NCBI GenBank assembly: GCA_003339645.1
Contig: QNUV01000021.1
Coordinates: forward strand, 186,001 to 250,000
From: Microbacterium arborescens
GTDB taxonomy: Bacteria > Actinomycetota > Actinomycetes > Actinomycetales > Microbacteriaceae
Reading direction: 5' to 3'
Length of the DNA stretch: 64,000 bases
The position numbers were made by a program, and so were the translations under genes. Below are positions 34,247 through 42,390 of the stretch, piece by piece (within the stretch, counting starts at the first letter, position 1; each line of letters starts with the position of its first letter). Under the pieces are notes generated by a model, which worked only from the letters and a program-made list of their open reading frames with translations, had not been told where the DNA came from and did not search any database.

Positions 34247-35006
34247 CGACGGCCCCGGCTCGCTCGAAGGCCTCGAGCCACCCCGTCATGGGCCACTCGC
34301 CCCACTTCCGCGCGAATCGGCGGCCGTTGCGCAAGATGTCGTCGAGGTGCTGCCAGGGCGGTGACGAGGTCTCGTGATGCTGGTGATAGGCATCGGCGCC
34401 GCCCACCCAGATCATCGGGACCGACGCGCGGCGAAGTGAGAACGCGAAGTCGGTGTCTTCGCCCCCGTATCCCTCGTACTGCTCGTCGAAGCCGCCGATG
34501 GCCCGCCACACGGCCGGCGTGGTCGCGAACGACAGCGACCAGAACAGCGGATACTCCTCCGCCGCGGCGCGCTGCAGGACACCCGGGGGCGGGGCCGGGC
34601 GCGCCCCGTGGGGTGCGGTGGCCGCGCGGAGGGATGCCGCATCGAGCGCGGCCCCCGCGGGGAGGTACGTCACCGGTCCGCACAGGACCGCATCGGGGTG
34701 CTGCGCCGCCGCGTCGCGGTACCGTTCGACGAGATCGCGACCCGGGATGCAGTCGGCGTCGAGGAAGACGAGCAAGCGTGCCCCCAGCGCCTCCGCCGCA
34801 CGCGCGCCCGCGTTTCGGGCCGCTGCGAGCCGCAGACCGGCGGGCCCCGGCGGAACATGCACGACGGACTCGGCGTCGAGCGCGGGAGCGTCGTCGTCGC
34901 CGATCCAGACGACCACCCGCGGGGTGCCGGCCGTCGCGCGCAGCTGGTTGCGCAGGTGGGCCAGGCGCGGCGCCGAGCACAGCGTCACGATCGCGATGTC
35001 GCTCAT
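34209..35006 (-). CDS. Glycosyltransferase, GT2-like (galactosyltransferase type)
   Basis: 265 residues, GT-A fold. It starts MSDIAIVTLCSAPRLAHLRNQLRA, has the DxD-type metal motif in ARLLVFLDADCIPGRDLVERY (about residue 87), and the galactosyltransferase-type acceptor motif FDEQYEGYGGEDTDFAFSLRRAS. Last gene of a four-gene minus operon; its start overlaps the previous stop by 4 nt (35003-35006). Confidence 0.86.
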   Translation of the reverse strand: MSDIAIVTLCSAPRLAHLRNQLRATAGTPRVVVWIGDDDAPALDAESVVHVPPGPAGLRLAAARNAGARAAEALGARLLVFLDADCIPGRDLVERYRDAAAQHPDAVLCGPVTYLPAGAALDAASLRAATAPHGARPAPPPGVLQRAAAEEYPLFWSLSFATTPAVWRAIGGFDEQYEGYGGEDTDFAFSLRRASVPMIWVGGADAYHQHHETSSPPWQHLDDILRNGRRFARKWGEWPMTGWLEAFERAGAVVREDDGWRRASA

Positions 35007-36016
35007 GCTCGTCCTCCCGGGACCGCCTCGGCACGGATGACGGCCGCTGCCCGCTGGGCGGCGCCATCGGTGCGCCAAGCCTCCCACCCGTCACCGCCGC
35101 GCGCCGATGCGCGTGCGAGCAGCTCGGGCCAGCGCTCGGGCTCCGGCCAGGCTGTCAGGGCGACGGCGAGCCCGGATCGCCCCAGTGCCGACGCCGTCGC
35201 ACGCTGCTCGGCGAAGGGACGCTCCTGCGGGATGACGACGGCCGGGGCACCGGCGGCGGCGAGATCGGCGACGGCATTCTGGCCGCACCACGACACGACG
35301 ACGGATGCCGTCGTGACCGCGTCCCAGGGATCGGCGGTCCACGCTCCGGAACCGGCGCCGAGCACGCGCCAGGGGCGTCTCGACGCGCGCTCGGCGGCAG
35401 CGATGTCGGCGGCGGAGACGTCGGCCCCGCCGCCACCGCCGAGGAGGACGACCTCGTCACCGCGCGGCTGCGCGGGCCGGTCACGGCCAGCGAACCGCGA
35501 GATCCCGCCGACGAATGCGACGTGATCGCCGAGGGCGGTCAGGTGCTCCGGCGCGTAGATCTCCTCCGGCCACGGCGCGATGATCCGCCGCGCGGCCAGG
35601 AAGGCCAGCCGGTGGGGCTCGTCGACGCGGTCACCGGGCTGCGTGATGATCACCACGGGCACACCGAGGAGCCGGAGGAAGAGCGTGACCTCGGCCGAGA
35701 CGTCGACGACGAACGCCTCGATGTCGCCGGCCGCGACCGCCGCCGCGATGACCGCGAGCCGGGAGCGGTGGCCGGCGTGGCGCAGCGGGGCCCAGTGCAG
35801 CATCCCGCCGGCCGTCGGGTCGTCGGCGGGGATGGCGGGCGCGGGCTGATCGTCGCGCGCGAGCTCGACCCAGGAGACGTTCGCGGGCAGATCGGCGGGA
35901 ACGGGCAGCGAGCTGAAGCAGACGACGTCGGCATCGAGGTGGGGGGCGATCGCCCGCATCCGGGTCAGGTGCCCCTGGCCGTGGTGATGCACGTACCAGC
36001 CGATGCGCCCGGTCAT
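35003..36016 (-). CDS. MurG-like glycosyltransferase (GT-B)
   Basis: 337 residues. N-terminal GRIGWYVHHHGQGHLTRMRAIAPHLDADVVCFSS is a G-x-GH-x-x-R loop as in MurG and related UDP-sugar transferases. The C-terminal domain has DEVVLLGGGGGAD, VLGAGSGAW, and VVVSWCGQNAVADLAAAGAPAVVIPQERPFAEQ, corresponding to the sugar-nucleotide binding HxGxN...P motif of GT28 with cysteine-glycine-glutamine in place of the usual HGG. Overlaps both neighbours by 4 nt in the operon. Confidence 0.8.
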   Translation of the reverse strand: MTGRIGWYVHHHGQGHLTRMRAIAPHLDADVVCFSSLPVPADLPANVSWVELARDDQPAPAIPADDPTAGGMLHWAPLRHAGHRSRLAVIAAAVAAGDIEAFVVDVSAEVTLFLRLLGVPVVIITQPGDRVDEPHRLAFLAARRIIAPWPEEIYAPEHLTALGDHVAFVGGISRFAGRDRPAQPRGDEVVLLGGGGGADVSAADIAAAERASRRPWRVLGAGSGAWTADPWDAVTTASVVVSWCGQNAVADLAAAGAPAVVIPQERPFAEQRATASALGRSGLAVALTAWPEPERWPELLARASARGGDGWEAWRTDGAAQRAAAVIRAEAVPGGRA

Positions 36017-37131
36017 GCCGGCAGCTCGGCGGGGGCGGCCTCCGTGCTCAGCGACGCGAAGATCTCCTCGAGAGCCGTCGTGCGCGCATCGAGCGAGAAG
36101 CGTTCGACCGCGCGGGCGCGGACCGCGCGGCGGAAGCGCGGATCGCGAGCCTGCTCCCACATCTCCTCGACCGTATCCGCCATCGCGACGACGTCCCCCG
36201 CGGTCACGAGCCGCATCCCGATGCTGGCCGCGGCGATCTCGGGCACCCCGCCCACGGCGAAGCCGACCACGGAGGTCCCGCACATGAGGGCCTCGGGCCC
36301 GACGAGTCCGAACGGCTCCGCCCACGCCGGAGTGGCCAGCGCGACCGCCGATCGGCCGACGAGGTCGGCGAGCTCGAGAGGCGTGAGCTCACCGACGACG
36401 GTCACGCCGTCACCGAGCAGCGGGCCGAGCACCTCGTCGGCGTACGCGCGATCGCCGACGCGACCCGCGATCGTGAGGCGTCGCCCCAGCGCCCGCGCGA
36501 CGGCCACCGCCAGGTGCGGGGCCTTCTCGGGGACGATGCGGCCGAACCAGACGAGGTCGTCGCCGCCCGGGCCGCCGGTCCAGACGCGCGGGTCCACGCC
36601 GTTGGCCAGCAGGGTCGAGGCGACCCCCGCGTGCTGCCATTCCCGGCGGGTGTGCTCGCTGACCGAGAGGAACGCGCTGCCGCGGCCCGCGGCGGCGCGG
36701 TGCGCGCGCACGAAGTCGTCGTCCACCGGCGTGTGCAGGGTCGTGACCATCGGCACGCCCAGCTGCGGCGCGAGCTGCAGCGGGAGGGCGTGCAGGCAAT
36801 GGTTCGAGATCACGTCGAAGTCGGCGGCCCGCGCGCCGATGGTCTCGAGCGCGCGCCGGAGCATCGGCACGCTGAGCGTCTCGTACGCGGGCGGGTACGT
36901 CTTGTCGGTACGCACCGCGTCGGCATCCCAGCCCAGTTCGGGCATCTCCCAGACGCTGCCGGGCTCGACGTGGTCCGACCCGGTCACCGCGACGACGGTC
37001 ACCTCGTGGCCTCGCGCGCGCAGAGCCTCGATCTCCGACCACACGGCGGCTTCGAGCCCGCCGGCGTGAGGCCTGCGGATCGGGAACCGAAGCGGCGCGA
37101 TCACCGCGATGCGCAGCGAACGCCCCGTCAC
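36013..37131 (-). CDS. Glycosyltransferase, GT4 family
   Basis: 372 residues. N-terminal IAVIAPLRFPIRRPHAGGLEAAVWSEIEALRARGHEVTVVAV; linker SVSEHTRREWQHAG; C-terminal DLVWFGRIVPEKAPHLAVAVARALGRRLTIAGRVGD and ATPAWAEPFGLVGPEALMCGTSVVGFAVGGVPEI, the E-x7-E retaining motif. Typical of bacterial GDP/UDP-sugar transferases of envelope glycans. Coupled by ATGA overlaps at both ends (36013-36016 and 37128-37131). Confidence 0.88.
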   Translation of the reverse strand: MTGRSLRIAVIAPLRFPIRRPHAGGLEAAVWSEIEALRARGHEVTVVAVTGSDHVEPGSVWEMPELGWDADAVRTDKTYPPAYETLSVPMLRRALETIGARAADFDVISNHCLHALPLQLAPQLGVPMVTTLHTPVDDDFVRAHRAAAGRGSAFLSVSEHTRREWQHAGVASTLLANGVDPRVWTGGPGGDDLVWFGRIVPEKAPHLAVAVARALGRRLTIAGRVGDRAYADEVLGPLLGDGVTVVGELTPLELADLVGRSAVALATPAWAEPFGLVGPEALMCGTSVVGFAVGGVPEIAAASIGMRLVTAGDVVAMADTVEEMWEQARDPRFRRAVRARAVERFSLDARTTALEEIFASLSTEAAPAELPA

Positions 37132-38255
37132 GAGACACGCTCGCTGCGGAGCCGGCGGTACAGCGCGGCGTGCGCCTCCGCCGTCGAGGCATCCTGCTCC
37201 CGGCGACGGGCGCGGCGCCGCTCCATCAGCTCGGCTCGCGCGATCGACCCGGGCCGCGCCGCGTCATCGCACGACAGCAGTGAGCGCAGTGCCGCTGTGA
37301 GCGTCTCGACGTCGCCCGGGCGGAAGCTCGCTGTCGAGGCGTCGTCGTGCTGATCGGTGAAGTGGCCGACGTCGGGGACGGCGACGGGCACCCCCAGGTC
37401 CCAGCACAGCTCGAGCCACCCCGAGTGGCTGCCGAACCGGTAGGGCAGCACGCACACGTCGAGCCCGCCGAGCGCGGTGTTCAACGCGGCGTCGGGCAAC
37501 CGGCCCTGCTCGACGAGGACCGCGTACGGGTGTCCGGCCACGGCCGCACGGACCTCGTCGCGGGCGCCCTGATCGCGGACCGACCGGTGCATCCGGATCT
37601 CGGCGACGGCGTGATGGCCTTCGTCTCGGAGCCGCTCGACCGCGGCGATGAGCGTCCGCGCGCTCGTGGGCCCGTCGGTGCCGGGGCGCAGGTCCTTCAG
37701 GTGCATCCCGATCCGGAGGTCCTCGCTCACCGCCACGATGGACGGGCTCTCGCCCTCGTGCAGGATCGCGGGGTGCGGCAGCACGGCCGCATCCCGTCCC
37801 CAGCGCTCGCGTACCTCGGCGGCTGCTCCCGGGGTCAGAGTCACCAGAGCGTCGGCCCGCGGTACGAGCTCGTCGAGCTGCGCGGCATAGGGGCTCTGGT
37901 CGGTCAGCTGCGGATGCGTCAGGTCGTGCACGGTGAACACGACGGCCCATCCCGCCGCGTGTGCTGCCTCGACGCACGCCGTCAGGTGACCGGCGGGGAA
38001 AGACTCGGTGCCGAAATGGACGTGCAGGATATCGGCGTCGTCGGCGTTGCGGCGGATCCAGTCGGGGTCGAGCGCCACGGGAGGCCACCAGACGCCCTCG
38101 GCCGCGCCCGGCACGGGCGGGTCGGGCAGAACCTCGATGCCCGCGGCATCCGTCACACGCCGCACGTACGGATGCCCCGCAGGCACTGCCACGACGCGCA
38201 CGTCGGGTGCACCGGACATCCCGTCCCGGGGCACGCTCGCGGTCACGATGGTCAC
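37128..38255 (-). CDS. Glycosyltransferase, GT4-like
   Basis: 375 residues, GT-B fold: VTIVTASVPRDG, then ILHVHFGTESFPAGHL, WAVVFTVHDLTHPQLTDQSPY, ALVTLTPGAAAEVRERWG, and C-terminal LRIGMHLKDLRPGTDGPTSARTLIAAVERL and LGGLDVCVLPYRFGSHSGWLELCWDLGVPVAVPDVGHF. The second half lacks the standard E-x7-E; SGWLELCWDLG takes its place. The GTG start at 38255 is supported by AAGGAG 5 nt upstream. First gene of the minus operon, divergent from the gene at 38370. Confidence 0.82.
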   Translation of the reverse strand: MTIVTASVPRDGMSGAPDVRVVAVPAGHPYVRRVTDAAGIEVLPDPPVPGAAEGVWWPPVALDPDWIRRNADDADILHVHFGTESFPAGHLTACVEAAHAAGWAVVFTVHDLTHPQLTDQSPYAAQLDELVPRADALVTLTPGAAAEVRERWGRDAAVLPHPAILHEGESPSIVAVSEDLRIGMHLKDLRPGTDGPTSARTLIAAVERLRDEGHHAVAEIRMHRSVRDQGARDEVRAAVAGHPYAVLVEQGRLPDAALNTALGGLDVCVLPYRFGSHSGWLELCWDLGVPVAVPDVGHFTDQHDDASTASFRPGDVETLTAALRSLLSCDDAARPGSIARAELMERRRARRREQDASTAEAHAALYRRLRSERVS

Positions 38256-38369
38256 GAATCTCCTTGCTGGAGCCGCCGAGAAGGGGCGACCCGAGTCGGA
38301 CGCTAGCCGAGCGGACACGCCGGCGCCTCGCACTTGCGCGAACCACAGGCGACCGGTAACGATGACCGG

Positions 38370-39410
38370 ATGCCCGCCGACCCCCCTCCCCTGTGCCTGG
38401 TCTGGGGCCCCGCCGGACACGGCGTGACCGACTACGGTGCCGACATCGCCCGGGCCGCCCACCGGCTCGACCCGGCCCTCCGCACCGTCGAGGTGACCGA
38501 CCTCGGTGCCGCGCTGGCGGCGATCGCCCCCGGCGAGCGCGTGCACCTGCACGCGACGGACCGCCTGCTCGGAACGAGCCTCGAAGCCGCCGCAGACGCG
38601 GTCGAGACGCTCGCCGGCGCCTGCCGGCTGACGCTCACGCTGCATGACCTGCCGCAGCCCTCCGACGGCACGAAGTACGACCGCCGGGTCGCCGCGTATC
38701 GCCGCTTCTTCGCCGCAGCCGACGCCGTGGCCGTCAACAGCGATCACGAACGGCTGCTGGTGTCCGAGCACCTGGGCGACGACCTGCGCCCCCGGGTGAT
38801 CCCGCTGGGAACCCGCGTCGCCGCCGCCCCCGAGACCGGCGAACCCACCACCTCGGCAGATCTCGTCGTGCTCATCGCCGGCTTCGTCTACCCCGGAAAG
38901 GGGCACGAGCCCGCCGTGCGCGCCGCGACCGCCGCCGTGGACGCCCTGCGGGCGTCGGGACGGCCGGTCGGCGAAGCGGTCGTCCGCGCGCTGGGCGCCG
39001 CGTCGCCGGGCCATGACGGCGATGTCGCCGCACTCGAACGCCTGGCGGCCGATCTCGGCGGTCGCTTCGAGATCACCGGGTTCCTCGGCGACGAGGAGTT
39101 CGCCCGGCGGCTGCGCGAACCCGGCATCCCGGTCGCCGCCCACGAGCACGTGTCGGCGTCGCGGTCGATGCTCGACTGGATCGAGGCGGGCCGCCGCCCG
39201 CTGGTCGTCCGCTCGCGCTACAGCGACGAGATGGACCGTCTGCGACCCGGCACCGCGACCCTGTTCGACCCGGCGGAGCTGACCGGCATGCTCGCCGCCG
39301 CCTGGGAAGATCCGGCCTCGACGCGCCTCGTGCCGGGGCACCCGCTGCATCCGGATCTCGCCGACGCGGCCGGGTCGTACCTCGCGTGGTGGCGCGGGAT
39401 GCCGCGATGA
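38370..39410 (+). CDS. Glycosyltransferase-like protein (GT-B)
   Basis: 346 residues. LCLVWGPAGHGVTDYGADIARAAHRLDP opens the N-terminal domain; RLTLTLHDLPQPSDGTKYDRRVAAYRRFFAAADAVAVNSDHERLL is the inter-strand region of GT4-like proteins; LVVLIAGFVYPGKGHEPAVRA and FEITGFLGDEEFARRLREPGIPVAAHEHVSASRSMLDWIEAGRRPLVV form the sugar-nucleotide half. The pattern fits retaining glycosyltransferases but the E-x7-E motif is degenerate. The ATG 38370 is 6 nt after AACGAT, compatible with leaderless expression. Coupled to the next gene by ATGA. Confidence 0.77.
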   Translation: MPADPPPLCLVWGPAGHGVTDYGADIARAAHRLDPALRTVEVTDLGAALAAIAPGERVHLHATDRLLGTSLEAAADAVETLAGACRLTLTLHDLPQPSDGTKYDRRVAAYRRFFAAADAVAVNSDHERLLVSEHLGDDLRPRVIPLGTRVAAAPETGEPTTSADLVVLIAGFVYPGKGHEPAVRAATAAVDALRASGRPVGEAVVRALGAASPGHDGDVAALERLAADLGGRFEITGFLGDEEFARRLREPGIPVAAHEHVSASRSMLDWIEAGRRPLVVRSRYSDEMDRLRPGTATLFDPAELTGMLAAAWEDPASTRLVPGHPLHPDLADAAGSYLAWWRGMPR

Positions 39411-40684
39411 CGGCAGACAGCCCCGCCGGCATGCCGCTCCCGGCGAACCGGTGGGATCTCCTCGACGGGCGGTGGCCCGAACAACCGCCGCACGTGTCGG
39501 TCATCGTCGCCCACTACCGCCAGCCCGAACAGCTCGCGCGGACGCTCGCCGCGCTGCGGTCGCAGGATCACCCGGCCGAGCTGCTGCAGATCATCGTCGC
39601 CGACGACGGCTCGCCCGAGCCGCCCTCCGTTCCGGACGGGGTCGAGCTCGTCCGCCACGAGGACCGGGGGTTCCGGCTCGCGGCCGTCCGCAATCTCGGA
39701 GCGGCTGCGGCACGCGGCGACGTGCTCGTGTTCCTCGACGCCGATACGGCACCCGAACCCGCCTTCATCCGTGAGCTGACCCGGCTGCCCGCACTCGCGC
39801 CGGACTGCGTCACGGTCGGGCGCCGCCGGCACGCCGACCTGCGCGGCGTCGACGCCACCCGGCTCGCCGAGGAGGCGGCGCGCAGGGCTCTGCCCGAGCC
39901 GGACTGGCTCGCGGCGGAGTATCGCCGGACCGCGAACCTCCTCCACGCCGACGACCGCAGCTACCGGTACGTCATCGGGGCCGTCATCGCGTGCTCGCGG
40001 ATGCTGTTCGATGCGACGGGCGGATTCGACGAGTCGTTCACGGCGTACGGCGGGGAGGACTGGGAGTGGACCTATCGCGCGTGGCTGCGCGGCGCGCTGC
40101 TCGCCCACGTGCCCGCGGCCGTCGCCTGGCACGACGGCCCGGATGCCGCCGGACGCGACGAAGGCGCTGTCGCACGCCGCAATGCCGAGACCATCCGGCT
40201 GAGCGACCTCATCCCCGTCGCCGGATCCGCGGGCCGTGCCCTGCGGCCCACCCACCCCGACATCGCGATCATCGCGCCGCCGCACGCGAGCGCCGGGCAG
40301 CGGTTCCTCGCCCTCGACAGCACCCTCGCGGCGCTCGGCCCCGCCTCGAACCGCGCCGCAGTCCTCGCCGAGGGCTCCGAGCCGGATGCCGCCTTCGACC
40401 GGGTCCGGGTCGTCGTCGAGCTGCTGCGCCCGGTTCGCGTCGACGCCGACGCCGACGTCCTCGCCGCGTCGCTGGCGCGGATGAGCGACGAGGCGCTCGG
40501 CGAGGTGACGCTGCGCTCCCCCGACGGCGAGCCACTGGTGCGGATGACGTCGACGCGCGCCCGCACCCGGAGCGAGCGCTGGCACCGCGACGATCTCTTC
40601 CCGACGGCGTCGGTGACGACAGCGGCGATCCGCGTCGTCACCGACGAGCCGGACCTCGCCGCCTACCTCGGCGGCTGGGGATGA
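39407..40684 (+). CDS. Glycosyltransferase, GT2 family with C-terminal extension
   Basis: 425 residues. Residues 25-270 are a GT-A domain: HVSVIVAHYRQPEQLARTLAALRSQDHPAELLQIIVADDGS, RGDVLVFLDADTAPEPAFIRELTRLP and GGFDESFTAYGGEDWEWTYRAWLRGALLAH, the same acceptor-type motif as in the product of 34209-35006. The last about 150 residues (from RALRPTHPDIAIIAPP) are a separate domain of unknown role containing LRSPDGEPLVRMTSTRA. The ATG overlaps the previous stop by 4 nt. Last gene of the cluster; 7 bp separates it from the convergent flavodoxin-like gene. Confidence 0.87.
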   Translation: MTADSPAGMPLPANRWDLLDGRWPEQPPHVSVIVAHYRQPEQLARTLAALRSQDHPAELLQIIVADDGSPEPPSVPDGVELVRHEDRGFRLAAVRNLGAAAARGDVLVFLDADTAPEPAFIRELTRLPALAPDCVTVGRRRHADLRGVDATRLAEEAARRALPEPDWLAAEYRRTANLLHADDRSYRYVIGAVIACSRMLFDATGGFDESFTAYGGEDWEWTYRAWLRGALLAHVPAAVAWHDGPDAAGRDEGAVARRNAETIRLSDLIPVAGSAGRALRPTHPDIAIIAPPHASAGQRFLALDSTLAALGPASNRAAVLAEGSEPDAAFDRVRVVVELLRPVRVDADADVLAASLARMSDEALGEVTLRSPDGEPLVRMTSTRARTRSERWHRDDLFPTASVTTAAIRVVTDEPDLAAYLGGWG

Positions 40685-40691
40685 CCGGCGC

Positions 40692-41324
40692 TCACTCCGC
40701 GGGGTAGCGGGCCGCGCGCAGCACGCGGGCGAGGTGCGCCGCGTTGCGGGCGAGTGTCGCCGTCGTCGAGGCGACCGGGTCGGGGGTCTTCTCGAGATCC
40801 TTGAAATCGACCGTCTGCATCGCCTCGCCGTTCCAGTACGTACCGCCCTGGGCGGGAATCGTGAACCCGACATCGTTCAGCCCCTGGAACAGGTCTGCGG
40901 TGGCCTTGTGCGCGCCGTCCTCGTTGCCGACCACGGCCACCACGGCGACGCGGTCGAAGAGGATCGGCCGACCGGCATCGTCCGTCTCGGAGAGTTCGGC
41001 GTCCAGGCGCTCGAGGACGCGCTGCGCGAGACTCGAGGCGTGCCCCATCCAGATGGGCGTCCCGACGACCAGGATGTCTGCGGCGAGGATCTGCTCACGA
41101 ACGGAGGGCCACTCGTCGCCCTCCCCCATGTCGGTCTCGACGCCGGGCGCGATGTTCAGGTCGGCGATACGCACCTGCGTACCCGCGGCACCATGCTCGG
41201 CGAGGGCGTCGAGCACCTGTTGCAGCATGAGCTGCGTGCTCGACTCAGCGGGTGCGGGCTTCAGGGTGCAGTTGAGGGCGACGACGCGAAGCGGGGCGTC
41301 GGAAGCGGGCGAGTCTGTCGTCAT
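40692..41324 (-). CDS. Flavodoxin/NADPH-dependent FMN reductase family protein
   Basis: 210 residues, flavodoxin-like fold. RVVALNCTLKPAPAESSTQLMLQQVL contains the FMN phosphate loop, and DILVVGTPIWMGHASSLAQRVLERLDA the isoalloxazine-binding loop (TPIWMG). DRVAVVAVVGNEDGAHKATADLFQGLNDVGFTIPAQGGTYWNG is typical of the WrbA/NADPH-FMN-reductase branch. It probably reduces quinones or free flavin. AAAGGA precedes the ATG at 41324. It stands alone between the glycosyltransferases and the cyclase-like gene. Confidence 0.85.
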   Translation of the reverse strand: MTTDSPASDAPLRVVALNCTLKPAPAESSTQLMLQQVLDALAEHGAAGTQVRIADLNIAPGVETDMGEGDEWPSVREQILAADILVVGTPIWMGHASSLAQRVLERLDAELSETDDAGRPILFDRVAVVAVVGNEDGAHKATADLFQGLNDVGFTIPAQGGTYWNGEAMQTVDFKDLEKTPDPVASTTATLARNAAHLARVLRAARYPAE

Positions 41325-41396
41325 GGCGAGTCCTTTCGTCTGCCGCCATCGTCGGCGACGATCCGTGACGGACGACAGGCCGTTGACAGGACCGCG

Positions 41397-42371
41397 TCAG
41401 GCCGGAACGGCGGCATCCCACCACCGCAGCACGCGCAGGGCGATCATCGTCAGCCAGGGCGACGGCTCACCCCGGGCGACATCGATGTCGAACCAGACGC
41501 GTCCCGCCAGCGGCGTCCCCTGATGCCATGTGCCGTCGGCGGAGCGAGCATTCCGAACCATGTCGACGGCCTGCGCCAGCCGTGGGTCGGGCGCGACGCC
41601 CTCGAGGAGCGCGGCGGCGCGGAAGTGGTCGAGGGCTGCGAGGACGCTGTAGCGGTGGCGGTCGGGATAGACGAACTCCGTCACGAAGTCGCCCACGGGC
41701 TCGCCGGTCGAGGCGCGGAAGGCCAGCCGCCGCGACAGCAGGTACTCCTCACCGCGGTGGCGGCTCTCACGGAGGGCCGTGTCGCCGGTGATCTGCTCCC
41801 ACGCGAGCATGCCGCGCAGGGCGTTGAGCGTCGAGTGGAACGACCCGCGGGTCGACCGGCCCTCCTCCGCCTCGCAGTTCCACCCGCCGTCGGTCAGCTG
41901 ATGATCGCGGAACCACCGCGCCAGTCCGCTCACGTCGACGCCGAGCCAGGCGCCCGTCGCGAGCGTGTACGAGTTGATGCACACGTCGATCTCGCCGTCC
42001 CAGTACGGCAGGTCGTCGTACTCCCACCGGCTGTTGCGCCGGAGCCGTTCCGCGGTGTCGCCGAGGACGGCGGCATCCAGACCCCACTCGCGCAGATCCT
42101 TCAGGGTCCAGGTGGTCGCCGTCCAGGGCTGACCCGGCGCGCGGGCCTCCGGGCTGTCGAAGAACCCCGCGGGGAAGTAGGCTCCGCCCTCCCACTGGCC
42201 GTCGTCGCCCTGCTCCCGCAGGAGGCGCGCCCCGTTGCCCTCGGTCGCGACGCGGGCGCGCGTGGCCTGCCACACCGACGGCGGAGCGCCGGCGAGGTCG
42301 CGCTCCACCTGCCAGCGCAGCGACGGGTCGGTGTCCAGAAGCCACGCCAGCGTGCCGTCCGTGTCGGTCAT
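41397..42371 (-). CDS. Squalene-cyclase-like alpha/alpha-barrel protein
   Basis: 324 residues, rich in Trp and with repeated helix-hairpin units: LAWLLDTDPSLRWQVERDLAG, TATTWTLKDLREWGLDA, DGEIDVCINSYTLATGAWLGVDVSGLARWFRDHQLTDGGWNCEAEEG and GSFHSTLNALRGMLAWEQITG. These recall the toroid fold of prenyltransferases and squalene cyclases. The cyclase catalytic DXDD is not seen, so an enzymatic role is uncertain. It lies 19 bp downstream of the GH42 gene on the same strand and could be co-transcribed. GACAAT 6 nt before the ATG also fits a leaderless promoter of its own. Confidence 0.7.
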   Translation of the reverse strand: MTDTDGTLAWLLDTDPSLRWQVERDLAGAPPSVWQATRARVATEGNGARLLREQGDDGQWEGGAYFPAGFFDSPEARAPGQPWTATTWTLKDLREWGLDAAVLGDTAERLRRNSRWEYDDLPYWDGEIDVCINSYTLATGAWLGVDVSGLARWFRDHQLTDGGWNCEAEEGRSTRGSFHSTLNALRGMLAWEQITGDTALRESRHRGEEYLLSRRLAFRASTGEPVGDFVTEFVYPDRHRYSVLAALDHFRAAALLEGVAPDPRLAQAVDMVRNARSADGTWHQGTPLAGRVWFDIDVARGEPSPWLTMIALRVLRWWDAAVPA

Positions 42372-42390
42372 GCGGTCATTGTCGCGCGGG

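Noticed and set aside
34361-37069. A 902-codon plus-strand frame opposite three glycosyltransferases
   Set aside because: The minus-strand genes have clear glycosyltransferase motifs and 4-nt overlaps; the plus frame is a shadow.
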